From assembly GCA_016987375.1 (NCBI GenBank), contig PJRA01000040.1, positions 347,449 through 407,767 on the forward strand: a stretch of 60,319 nucleotides of DNA, in the 5' to 3' direction. Below are positions 47,933-58,401 of the stretch, one piece after another. The DNA comes from Brachionus koreanus (Eukaryota > Rotifera > Eurotatoria > Ploima > Brachionidae). How positions within the stretch are numbered: the stretch's first letter is position 1; every line of letters starts with the position of its first letter. A program made the translations under genes and the position numbers. Under the pieces are notes generated by a model. That model was given only the letters and a program-made list of their open reading frames with translations. It did not search any database and was not told the DNA's origin.

Positions 47933-48860
47933 TTATCTTGGTCGCCATTTAATGTCATTTAAACCTTGAAATTGTCGTCTCAATTGATTGCCATCGGCCC
48001 AATCCGAATTTAAATAAGAATCATCGTCGGCCTCGGCAAGTTTTTTCATTTCTTCTTGTTTTTTGAAATAATAGGCCATCATTTTTTTTTGCTCCTCTTC
48101 ACTCACTACAGGCTCACGACTAGGTGCACCTTTGCCTTTCTAAATTAAAATTTAAAAAAATTTAGACAAAATAAAATTCAAAATTTAAATTTACCTTTTG
48201 AATTTTAACTATAACTTTGGATTTTTCGTTTTTACCCAAATAGTCACTAAGTTTTTTATTAGACTGCATTTCTTTACCACTAAACCATAAACTTGCCTCA
48301 TTGAAAGGAATGACTTCTTGTCCAGCATGAGTGCCTTCAAGATCTTCTTTGTTTTCAAATTCCATTTGAATAGGATCATGAGGCGGTAGACCCATTGGAT
48401 AGACTATTGTTACTGCACCTCTAAGTTCATCAATTATTTCTTGGATTTTAGCTTGTGTCAAAGTTATGTCCCTTTGAACCAAATCTTTTGATATTTTTTC
48501 TTTGGCGTCGTGAATAGTTTTCTCTAGAAGCGAAGCCATTTTTTCAACAGGAGCCCTTCCATTACGTCGACCAAGCTCGTCTTTTCGATCAATATAGCCT
48601 CCAGAGGGAATGCACCGATCCGACCATTCATCAACTAATTTTAATTCAGATATCTGTTCATCTGTTAGACCCTGCATGTTATACGGCAAGCTAATACCGC
48701 TTTTGCTCAAAAACTCAATCTCAGTACAGAGTCTGTTAATTTTCAATCGTCCATTGAAAATGTTACAGACTGCTTTTGTACAATCATCCAGTGACAGCTC
48801 AACTGTAGTCTCGAACAAAAATTGACTTTCGTCTCCTTTTTTAATATGAAGTTTGACCAT
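47933..48860 (-). CDS. CFAP298: CFAP298 (C21orf59/Kurly) cilium assembly protein
   Basis: Two exons (48195-48860 and 47933-48139) with a 55 bp intron give 290 residues, the same length as human CFAP298. The start MVKLHIKKGDESQFLF, the middle SGGYIDRKDELGRRNGRAPV and IVYPMGLPPHDPI, and the C-terminus GAPSREPV, DDDSYLNSDWADGN and DIKWRPR all fit the family. The protein is cytoplasmic and needed for outer dynein-arm assembly and ciliary motility, so the organism builds motile cilia. Its 3' end converges with ULK3, 97 bp apart. Confidence 0.95.
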
Positions 48861-49619
48861 TTTTTATTTAAATTTTCTACTAAGTCCAAAAAAAATGAAT
48901 AAAAATCATTACAATTAATTTTTTGTCAGTCTTTGGTTACCATAGAAATATATTAATTTAAAGTACTACAAATGTTTTCATTATGTCTTCATTATTCATA
49001 GATAATTTTCTAGAAACATTTTTCTTCGCTTATTTTATTCATCTAGAAAAATCTTGAAATTGATTTTCAAATATATTCAAGCAAACTAAACAACTTTATT
49101 TTTTGAATTCACTTGTCATATAGAACAATGTTAACATAATTTTTAAATTTTTCATTTATAAACGAAACATGGTTAAAGCAGTGATCTTTAATTTGCCAAC
49201 TTTCATTAAGATCTGTAAAAATTTAAATAATTCAAGTCTTTTGGTTAATAAAAATTTATGAAATGAATAGATGAATATGTGGTTCTTTCAAAATTTATGC
49301 AATTTGGCATACTACGAATCTGTTGAAATGTATTAAGAGCATTTTTAATGAACTAAATAGCTCATCAGAATATTTTGATTATACATATGTATATTTCTAA
49401 TACATTTTTAAAACTATTTCTTTGACCATCAGTTCAGGATAAAAACTTGCTCAAGAAACAAACTTGAAAATTTAATTAATCAATTGTAATTCTCAAATCA
49501 GGAATATTGAATGCAAAAATTAGTATAAGTCAAAATATTTTACTCTTTTTTTTTTACTTCTTTTTAACTAATCAAAAAAAAAAATCTATAACTAGATAAT
49601 CTTCAAAATATAAACCATT

Positions 49620-49837
49620 ATGCTCTTTATTCTTTAGCCATCTATCTATCAGCTCTTTTGTCATTGTTCTTTTGGCTTTTTAAGGTCTGGTGTTATCTTA
49701 AATAAACAAATAGAGATTTAAGTTGACCAAAGAAGGATATTTTTCTTGAAGTGAAGCATACATTCGTTCTAATTGTTCAGAATAAAGTTCTGCATTTATT
49801 GTCGCTGAGCTGGTTGAGATCAGATAGATTTTTTTTT
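49620..49837 (-). pseudogene. mariner-type transposase remnant
   Basis: On the minus strand the frame reads SSATINAELYSEQLERMYAS then LQEKYPSLVNLNLYLFI, a stop, DNTRP, a stop, KAKRTMTKELIDRWLKNKE. This corresponds to the mariner core block (TINSxxYxxQLxRLxxAL...DNARPHxA) including the second catalytic Asp. Two stops and the loss of His after DNTRP show it is dead. Its 5' part runs into the assembly gap. Confidence 0.75.
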
Positions 49838-49873
49838 NNNNNNNNNNNNNNNNNNNNNNNNNNNNNNNNNNNN
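49838..49873. other. Assembly gap (run of N)
   Basis: Thirty-six undetermined bases between the mariner remnant and the SINE-like sequence. Confidence 0.99.
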
Positions 49874-50012
49874 TTTTGATGAAAGGGGTTTAAACATGCG
49901 CCCCGTATTGCAGAGACATTTTGAAGATTTTTCCACCCTCAGTGGGTTTTGAACCCTCCACCCTATGCTTGCATGACTAACACACAAACTACTCGGCTAT
50001 ACAGGCTCTTAA
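49874..50012 (-). mobile_element. tRNA-derived SINE-like sequence
   Basis: Read on the minus strand it starts GAGCCTGTATAGCCGAGTAG. Positions 49987-49999 give TAGCCGAGTAGTT, a good RNA polymerase III A box, and 49944-49956 give GGGTTCAAAACCC, close to the B box GGTTCGANTCC; the spacing of about 31 bp is tRNA-like. The anticodon and acceptor stems do not fold properly, so it is not a tRNA gene. The remaining 3' part (to the gap) is an unrelated body containing GTTTAAACCCCTTTCATC. Distinctly higher GC than its surroundings. Confidence 0.6.
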
Positions 50013-50490
50013 TTTAATAATTGGCGAGTAATAATGTTGGACTCGCTCTCAACAGCCGTACGCATTCTGATCGATATCAGCACTATTTAATTCTATTTAA
50101 TTTTTAATTTTAATTTGTAAGCCATTTCTTTTATTTTCTTTTATTCTTTTTACTTTAAGCACATTTTGCACATTTTCACCATCTACTAGACATATTCGAC
50201 TATAGAGATAGTGACTGCAATCAATTCTAATATATGATGTAAAAGTACTAAGAAATCAAGAGCTGTTAACTTTGTTAAAGCCATTTGATTAGACCATGCT
50301 GAAATGTTATGTTAACTTTGCAACTATTCAAATGAGATGAACTTTCAATCCAAAATTAAAGCTGTCTAAATTTAAATAACCGGCCGAGCATTAATAGTTG
50401 CTATTTTTACTTACAAAACAATCAATTAAACTCTATTTTTTAATTATACAATGATTATTTAAATTAGCACGTACCATTTATTGTTAAGAA

Positions 50491-52672
50491 ATGATGAATT
50501 TTAACCAAAAAAGTTCGAATAGCAGCATAAAAGTGAACTTGCTCAAATCGCCAGCTGCAGTATTGAACTCGCCAAAAGAGGCGAACGACAAAATGACAAT
50601 ATATTTAGGCGACGGCTGGTGCTTATTTCCGGACTTGGACAACTTCGACTCGGACAAGCTTTTACGCGTATTTACCCTTAGAGAAAATGACTCGTGTGAC
50701 TCGGCATGGGACCCGTCGTTGCCTTATAGCGAGTTCAGCGAACGCAAAGAACAATCGCTTAGCATCACATCGCTGCGTCAACTCGAGGCCCTGTTCAACC
50801 TGACCCAATTGTTGTTCGGCTTGAGCCGTTCGGAGACCGTCAACTACACATTCCGCGATCTCCAATTCAGACGCCATCCACACTCGTTCAAAAAATCCGG
50901 CTTCAGACTCCTGACATCGAAAGGTCGTTGCGATTTCTATCAAATATTCGAACAATTGGTCAAAACAATAATCGAACAGGGCGGATTAGAAATAGGTCTG
51001 TTGATGTACCGCAATCCCATACTGCCCATGGTAAGACAAAAATGTCTTGATCTCATATCTAATTTGGCCACTGTGCCCGAGGTCGCCTTCAAAATAATGG
51101 TCTATCAGAGCTGGTTTCTCGATCATTTGCTCATAATGATTCGTGATGGCGATATTGTAACGGACAAAATACCTGCACTTGGTGTTCTCATACGTCTGCT
51201 TAAAATAATGCTCACTGAACGCATGCACCCGGCCTATTCAAAACTAGTCGACATGCAGTACATTGACTATATAGTTGACATATTTGAAAATCCCAAGTAC
51301 ACTGAATCGCCTGAAATGTTGCCTTTTTTTATCAAATTCGAGTTTATAACTATGCAAAGTTTGACTGTTATTCTTGGCGATGGCGAGTACAGTGCTCTGT
51401 GGTCGGACAAAGCCAAAGTACGTCTAATTAACTACTGTATGATTGTGTTGCTGAAAGCGGCTGGCGCCTATCCTACCACTCAGGCATCTACATCAAGTCT
51501 TAGTAATGCCACCAACAATACAGTTAATCACATATTCTATGCCGAAAAACACACAAACAAACACTCGTTGGCCCACACTCTCATGACAATTACTGAATTG
51601 TTGCGCTATGACAGCAACATGAAATTTTTCTACCGATATCACAAGCCATTCAAACAGCTAATTATTCAATTGTACAAAAAGTATGGCGCTAAGACTGAAT
51701 TTAGTCGTATGGACCCGGGCATTTCATACGCACTTAATCATTTGATGCGTGTTTTGTACATTAAAAATTCGACTCAAAATCAGTCGGGCAGCGACACACG
51801 GGCTCGTGTCTGCTCCAATCCCGAGTGTAACAACGAGGAAACTAAGTTCAAAGAGTTTAGGCCGTGTGAAGAGTGCGACGGCAAATTTGCCGCGTACTGC
51901 AGTCGAAAGTGTTTACGAACTCATTCAATACAGCATTTAAAATTTGAATGCAAAACTAGTGAAAAAGTTAGTATCGAGTCTATACACCAAAGTTTGTCGC
52001 GCACAAAGCGAATGTCTAAATATTCGTCAATGAACGAAAATCATCGACGAACATCGCTAACAATGGGTCGAACCAAAAATTACTACACAAAACACACCAG
52101 TTCCATGAAAGAAATAAAGTCAAAAGAGACTTTTGTTCGACCTTTAAAGACGTCGACACAACTTTGTCTCACCGAGTTAACACATTCGAATTCGAGTACG
52201 AGTACGAGTTCGTCCGGCTCCGAGCAGCCGAGTAAAAAATTCAAATTTTCACATTTAAGGCGACATTCGGACGCCGCAACTGTGTCAGCCGATGCCGAAG
52301 AGACCATCGAACAAGTCTCTGAGGAAATAGAGGAGGAAAGATTCGAGCCTAACGAAGTTAGAACTCGTGGCTCGACAAACAAAGTCGAATCGCCTGAGAA
52401 CAGTGATTTGCACAACCTTGACTTGTCTTCATCTTCGTCCACCAATCCAGAAGAACACGATCGCAGGTCCAAGATCAAGGTGATAAACGAATTCGAAAAA
52501 ACTCTTGAATTTGTCGAAAATGCATCCGATATGAAATCAATGCAATCAGACAAAAAAATCAACGACATATTGAAACAACCTCACATTAGCTTGTCCAGTC
52601 TTTGCTATGACAAAAATAATACTAACATTCAAATAGACTCATCGGATGATGATGATGACAACAATGATAATA

Positions 52673-52740
<68 letters not shown>

Positions 52741-53535
52741 AATAATAATGATGATAATGATAATGACTATTTAGAACACAATGAGAAGCATACTGATGCT
52801 AAAAAACCCAAGATAAATTTGATCATTAACAATAGTGTATCAAGTCATGTGACTGATAGACCATGTGAAAAATTGAGCGAGGATTTTGTCGACGACGAAA
52901 TGTCCGTGTTCAAAAATGAAACATTGAATAAAAACAAAGCCAGCGATTATGACACATTTAAGAAACCGTTGATGCCAAATGTCAAAAAATTAGACCAATT
53001 GCCACTATCGCTTCAGCCCATACAAATTCAATCGAACGAGTATTTGCTAAAAAATAATAAAATATACAATGAATTAAAAGTGTTTAATAACATTGCTAAT
53101 ATGAATGCAACTAGAACAGGAGTTACTCAAGTCGAATTGCCCAAAAATTCCACACCAATCTATTCGGACAATTCTACCGCTGCTTATTTGACTGCTAAGA
53201 GAAAAAAGCTTTTAAATGGAAAATTGGATTTGACAATAGCGCCTAGTGGCGATGTTGATTCTAAAACGTCCAATTATGCAACTATTAAGAAAGCATCTAA
53301 GGAAAATTTTGTCACATCTACTATAAAATCAAGTAATAATTTACAATTGAGTGCAAAAAAAATGCCCAAAATGATGAATATACCAGGTGAAACACTTGAT
53401 TTGAGCAAATTGTCGGCTATTGGAAATGCATCGGCTAATTTGATTAATGTGGCCAAAGCTGATTTTCCCAATGACATTAAGAAAAAGTTCAAAGATGAGA
53501 TTAGAAAAGACAAAACTAAATGTATTATTCAATAA
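50491..53535 (+). CDS. MYND zinc-finger protein with Asp tract and CaaX end
   Basis: One uninterrupted exon of 1014 codons. Residues about 30-430 look like a folded, mostly helical domain (GDGWCLFPDLDNFDSDKLLR; GLLMYRNPILPMVRQKCLDL) that I do not recognise. A MYND finger follows at about 440-487: CSNPEC, CEEC, YCSRKC, then HSIQHLKFEC; MYND fingers bind Pro-rich peptides. The C-terminal half is Ser/Lys/Glu-rich and probably disordered, with about 30 Asp encoded by a GAT repeat at about 718-765. The last four residues, CIIQ after KDKTK, form a CaaX farnesylation-type box with a basic approach. The first two thirds has clearly higher GC and different codon use from the neighbours. Two ATGs open the frame; an AAG just upstream may be a 5' UTR splice acceptor. 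AATAAA lies at 53589-53594. Confidence 0.85.
52645..52770 (+). repeat. Coding GAT/AAT microsatellite (Asp/Asn tract)
   Basis: A run of about 30 GAT codons bordered by GAC and AAT codons inside the MYND gene. Purity suggests recent expansion and likely length variation between alleles. Confidence 0.95.
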
Positions 53536-54645
53536 TAAATCAGTGTATGTGTGTGCGTGTGTCTATTAATTAGGCCTCTTTAAGTGTAAATAAATTTTTC
53601 GTTGTTGGTAAAGTGAGGCCATAGTAATTTTATTTTTCAAATTAATTTACATGACTTTTTTTTAAATTCTTTTTTATCAATAAATCTTTATATTATTTAA
53701 GCGAACAATAACAAATTTTATTTAATTTTTTTTTTTTTAAATAAATAATTTTAAACTAAATTTTTTTCTATTAATTATTTGAGTTGTTGATTTTTATTTA
53801 ATTTTTAAAAATTAAAAAGACAAAAAATAAATCTAGAAAAAATAAAAGAAAAATCTTATTACTTGAAAGCCGAACAAGCAAAGTCATGCACCTAAAATTA
53901 AAAATCAATTCTTAAATATATTATTTAAATTATTTAATATTAAAATAGACCAAAAGACACTAACATGCGTATTTTTTTCTTTAATTGATACTTTGAAAAT
54001 AGTCGCTCTTTCTCTAAGGAAAATGTAAAATAATATTCTCTGGTATTGGTATGCATGCATGCCACAACTCGTAGAAGCAAGTAAGAAGCTTCTTCATATG
54101 ACCACATTGAAAATATTTTTTAATCCATTTCTTAGATTTTATTTGAATTCATTATTTCATAATTAGAGCTTCGCGACTTTAGCTTAAAGGATGCTTGTGC
54201 ATAAAAAATATTTAGAATCCTTTTGCGATGTTTATTTTTAATTCAAACTTTATTTTCTTTGAGTATAATTGCATTTTTGTTCAAATTTCATTTTTTATAA
54301 AGAATGTTTTTTATGAATTTTTAAAAAATAAAATAAAAAATTTTTCAAACGACTTAAGAAATTTGTTAGTTTTTGTTGATTTTGATTATTTATTTTTGAA
54401 ACTATTATCCTATGTGCTTAAATAAAAATAAATTATTAACAAAAGTTGACACAAAATTAATCATAAAATAAGAAATAAAATGTAATCAATTTAAAAATTA
54501 AAATTTTACTTTGACATAATGATATAAAAAAATGTTATCTCACCTTTTGCATAACTGTTTATTTGTATTTGTTTTAAAAATTGTTTTTTTTTTTATCTCT
54601 ATTTAAAAGTTGGATAAAAAATCTAATTTAACTGCCTCTTGAAAA
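53536..54645. other. Intergenic, nothing recognised
   Basis: Starts with a TG-rich run and AATAAA (3' UTR of the MYND gene). A short palindrome (AAGAAGCTTCTT) lies near 54084. No gene seen. Confidence 0.55.
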
Positions 54646-55326
54646 ATGTACCAAAATTCAAATGTTTATTATTCATCTGCACCTCTTCCGCGCTTATACA
54701 ACACAAATCAATATGGAAACCAAATGTATACAACGAATCCTCAAACAGTTCAAATGAACTTCGCACACCGAAATGAACATGCTCGGAAACAAAGAGAACT
54801 CGCTCTTAAGACAATAGAAGAAAATTATCCATCTAAATTTGTGTTGGTTTATTCATGTTTGATTATTATTATTGGAATAGTTCAAATAGCACTACAAATT
54901 GCAATAATAGCTAATAATGGTTATTTTTCAGTAGTAGGCAATGGCATTTGGGGAGGTGTTATTTGTTTAGTGCTCGGTGTTTTAGCTTTAAGTTTGATTA
55001 AATGGAAAAACTACTGCCTATTGATAACGACTTATATTTTTCACACTAGTTCGATTGTTATATTAATATTTGCATTTATAATGATAAATGCAATATCAAT
55101 TTTTTTTTATTCTAGTGGCTACTTTACTTATAGTAAAAGTATATTGCCTGTAGTTATAATCATGATGGTTTTGGGATTGATTGCTGTAGGTTTAGTTATT
55201 TCTTACTTGGTCATGATGTGCAAAATTAATACAAATAGACACAGAATAGTTAATTATAATACTGGAGCACCTGTTTATTTAAATAATTTGCAATATCCTT
55301 TAAATTATGAGCAAAATATGCATTAA
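54646..55326 (+). CDS. Four-span membrane protein, family uncertain
   Basis: Single-exon frame of 226 codons starting MYQNSNVYYSSAPLPRLYNT. The N-terminal 60 residues are Tyr/Asn/Gln-rich and cytoplasmic in type, ending with a basic amphipathic stretch (HARKQRELALKTIEENYPSK). Four hydrophobic segments follow at about 64-88, 99-118, 124-152 and 163-190, then a short polar tail (NTNRHRIVNYNTGAPVYLNN). Both ends inside, with short loops, resembles MS4A/CD20-like or MARVEL-type tetraspans; there is no CCG motif of tetraspanins. Function unknown. Confidence 0.75.
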   Translation: MYQNSNVYYSSAPLPRLYNTNQYGNQMYTTNPQTVQMNFAHRNEHARKQRELALKTIEENYPSKFVLVYSCLIIIIGIVQIALQIAIIANNGYFSVVGNGIWGGVICLVLGVLALSLIKWKNYCLLITTYIFHTSSIVILIFAFIMINAISIFFYSSGYFTYSKSILPVVIIMMVLGLIAVGLVISYLVMMCKINTNRHRIVNYNTGAPVYLNNLQYPLNYEQNMH

Positions 55327-56396
55327 GCTATTTTACGAAAAATCAGCCATGTGACAAATTTTTAAATTAAATTTTTAAAAAAGAAATAGTAATGATCGTA
55401 GTAGTTAGTATATTCACATGCATAAAGTGCTTATTCACATGCTGATAGCGTGGTAACGTACAGCTAATGCAGCAAGAGCATTGATACTTTTTAGATTTAC
55501 TTAGAAGGAAATTAAATACTGTTTTTTATTGATAATTTTTCAAAATCTAAAAAGTTATTTCGCCTTTTTAGCATCTTGTTTATTCATTTTATTTTAAATA
55601 AAATAATACTAAAATAATTTTTTTATTATATTTTTAAATAAATAGCTTTGTTTCTAAATTTTTTAAAACCAGGAATAGTACATATGTTCGCACATATATG
55701 TCCATGTATTTATGTATTCTTTATAATTCAAAATATCAATACACATAAAGAATAAAAATTGATTTCAAATTATTTATTTTTTCTATATTATACATATGCT
55801 TAAACCGATTCATTATCTAATTTTCATCATTATTAGGCTTTTAAATTGAAATTTTACAAAATAAAATAAAGTATTATTGGTATTAGTAAATTTTATAGTT
55901 AAGTTACAGATAAGGAAATTTGAATTTATCATATGTGCATTTGACAAAGATGGTATTAAAGATTTCTTAAGTGGCATGGCTCAAAATTTATGTGAATAAG
56001 GCTCTAAATCAATAATAATAGTCTTCTAAGTTTTTTGTTCAAATTTTTTTTATTAAGGAATTTTTGAAGCTTTTTTTTATTCAATAAAATTGATCAAAAA
56101 TCATAGTATTTTGCTAATCTTTTAATGGTAAAAAATCTTATTGCGAACATAGTTCGACTCTTGTGAACATAATGTTGCGAACAAACGTACTACTACTGCC
56201 ATTTATATTCGATTAAAAAATAATAAAAATGAATGATTTTATGAATTAAAATAATTATTAGACTATTATTAAGACATATTATTTGTCATTTTATTTAGTA
56301 AAAAAAATATTTGAAAATTTTAAACTAAATTTTATTTAATTAATTTTTAAGTAAAAATTAAAAGTCTAGATAAAAAAAAGACTAATTTTTTTTTAT
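55327..56396. other. Intergenic, nothing recognised
   Basis: Holds two copies of TATTCACATGC near 55408 and 55431 and GCGAACAT-type short repeats near 56140-56185. No gene or RNA signal seen. Confidence 0.5.
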
Positions 56397-57241
56397 TTAA
56401 CCAAATGCATATATTAATCTCCTTATGTATTGATTAAAGCTAATATATATTTCTTTTAACTCAAATTTTTTGTAACTTGTAAATAATGCATGTACCCAAA
56501 TCGTTCCTTCTTCATTAGAATTTCCACTAGCACCTGCTGGAATACAAATACTATTTGAAATAAAGTCAAATTTTGGACAAAATGAAATTTTTTTTATAAT
56601 TAACGAATTAAAGGTTTCAGTTTTTATTGCTTCAAAAATCCAGCTTTCAAATTCTATTTTAGTCCTATTCAAGCTTGGATTAGCTATACTGTTTATTCCA
56701 AATGTTTTAGAAGATCCATTCAAATAATGAAAATTAAGGCCAACAATATCTTTTGTATCTGAAAAAATATCAATAAACTTTAAAATTCGTTTGTTTTTCT
56801 CTATGATTGGAATTGGTTCAACAGAATGCTGCTGTTCACCGTATTTAACGAACAATCTAAAATCTAATTCATTTTTTTGTATTAACTATGATTTATTGAA
56901 AATAAATAAAAAATACTTTTTCTTATATAAAATTCTTGATAGCCAAAGTCATCTAAATGAGATGGTTTCAAATTATAATTGAAAATTGGAACGTTGAATG
57001 TTTCACACAAATATTTATTTTGTTGAACAAGTTTTGTAACTATCAAATAAGAACAATCTTCATTTTTTGAACATAAAGCATGGCACATAAGTTTAAGTTT
57101 AAGATGTATTTTTATGAATCTATCCTTCGGATTAACCACATTTAAATAATGTTTACTAGTGTTATAAATTAAAAATTCGGTTCCGAAAGCCTTAAGAACG
57201 CCAAAATAAGCCAAAATATGGATAATGTTAAACAAATTCAT
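56397..57241 (-). CDS. Secreted protein with PAN/apple-like N-terminal domain, orphan
   Basis: Two exons (56917-57241 and 56397-56863) join in phase 1 to give 263 residues. A signal peptide (MNLFNIIHILAYFGVLKAFG) is followed by a segment of about 90 residues with the pattern CHALCSKNEDCSYLIVTK ... YLCETFN, as in PAN/apple modules (C-x3-C-x5-C ... C). The second exon (FDIFSDTKDIVGLNFHYLNG-like, KTFGINS, NSLIIKKISFCPKF) has beta-rich character faintly like jacalin-type lectins, which I cannot confirm. Likely extracellular; a binding protein is an inference. Confidence 0.65.
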
Positions 57242-58401
57242 TTTTTTTTAATTTTTGATTTAAAATTTATTTAAAATTTATAAGTATCAATAAGGGAAGT
57301 AAAGAAAAAAATTACAGAAAACAAAAATATTTAAATAAATGATTTTTCTTATGTGTGAATTGTAAATTTGAAGAGTATTATACCTTAAATATTTACATTC
57401 AATTAAAGTAACTTTTGTCACTCAAAAGTATCCCAATATTTCATTAGTTCCAATTTTGTTTTTTTTCAAAAATATATTATTTATTAATTTGAGATTATTT
57501 AAATTTAGAAAGACGAAAAAAAATTATATTAACAGGACTAAAAATAGGAAAATAAATGCTAAGAAATTAAAGAACTTGGAAGAAAAAAAATTAGAAAATT
57601 TGGAATTTGGAAAAATAAGAGAAAAAATTTGACTATCCAAGAATATTTAAAGATACAAAATATTTATTTCATTAGAAAAGCTAGTCAAATTTCATAAACT
57701 GATCTTATGGAAATGAAAATTTCTTGAGATAATATTTTGCATACAATTATTAGTAATGTTTGAAATAGTCTACAATCTTAAATAGATCATCATTGTTAAA
57801 AGCCTACAAAGTAATTGCAAACAGTTGTATTTAACCTGAAAAAATTGAATTAAAGTTAAGTTGGAATTTAATATTTAATTTTTTCATTACTTTTAAATAA
57901 AATATATTTTAATATATTTTGCGTTTGTGAAAAATTAATTTTTAGAATGACTGTGTTTTTTATTGTTTTTTAAATGAAAAAATTAAGTCTGTTTGTCGAT
58001 TGAAATACTAATGGGCTTCTAAAGCTTAACTTTGTCCATTCATCGGAAAATTATGAGTTAAGCTGTTTGGTCTGATGATAGTTTTATCTATCTAATGATA
58101 AAACTAATCAAACCAAAGCGAATGGAGTCAACTAAAGCCCAAAAATAAAAATTAATTGATGTCAGAAGGCCGTCATTAATGAGATTTTTAATGAATGGTA
58201 GTATAATCATCATACATTAAAAAATTATTTTTATTTTTAAAAATTTTTAATCTATCTTTAAAATAAATAATTTTTAAAATTGTTTTTAATTTTGTTTTAG
58301 AATTTTATTAAAACTGACCTTAGTTAAAAATTAATAATTAAAAAGCTCAAATTTAATAAATTTTGATAAAATTTAAGATAAAAACTATTGAACTAATTAG
58401 A
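57242..58401. other. Intergenic, one foldback sequence
   Basis: No gene seen. Contains the inverted-repeat sequence at 58012-58141. Confidence 0.55.
58012..58141. repeat. Foldback (MITE-like) palindrome, 130 bp
   Basis: Outer arms TGGGCTT...TTGTCCATTC and GAATGGAGTCAACTAAAGCCCA, and inner arms TAGTTTTATC/GATAAAACTA around TATCTAAT, form a long imperfect hairpin. No target duplication could be fixed with confidence. Confidence 0.65.

Noticed and set aside
49914..50012. Functional tRNA gene
   Set aside because: A and B boxes are present but the acceptor and anticodon stems do not pair, so a SINE head is the better explanation.
50662..50955. Open frames antisense to the MYND gene
   Set aside because: Shadows of a GC-richer coding exon; no motif and no start context.
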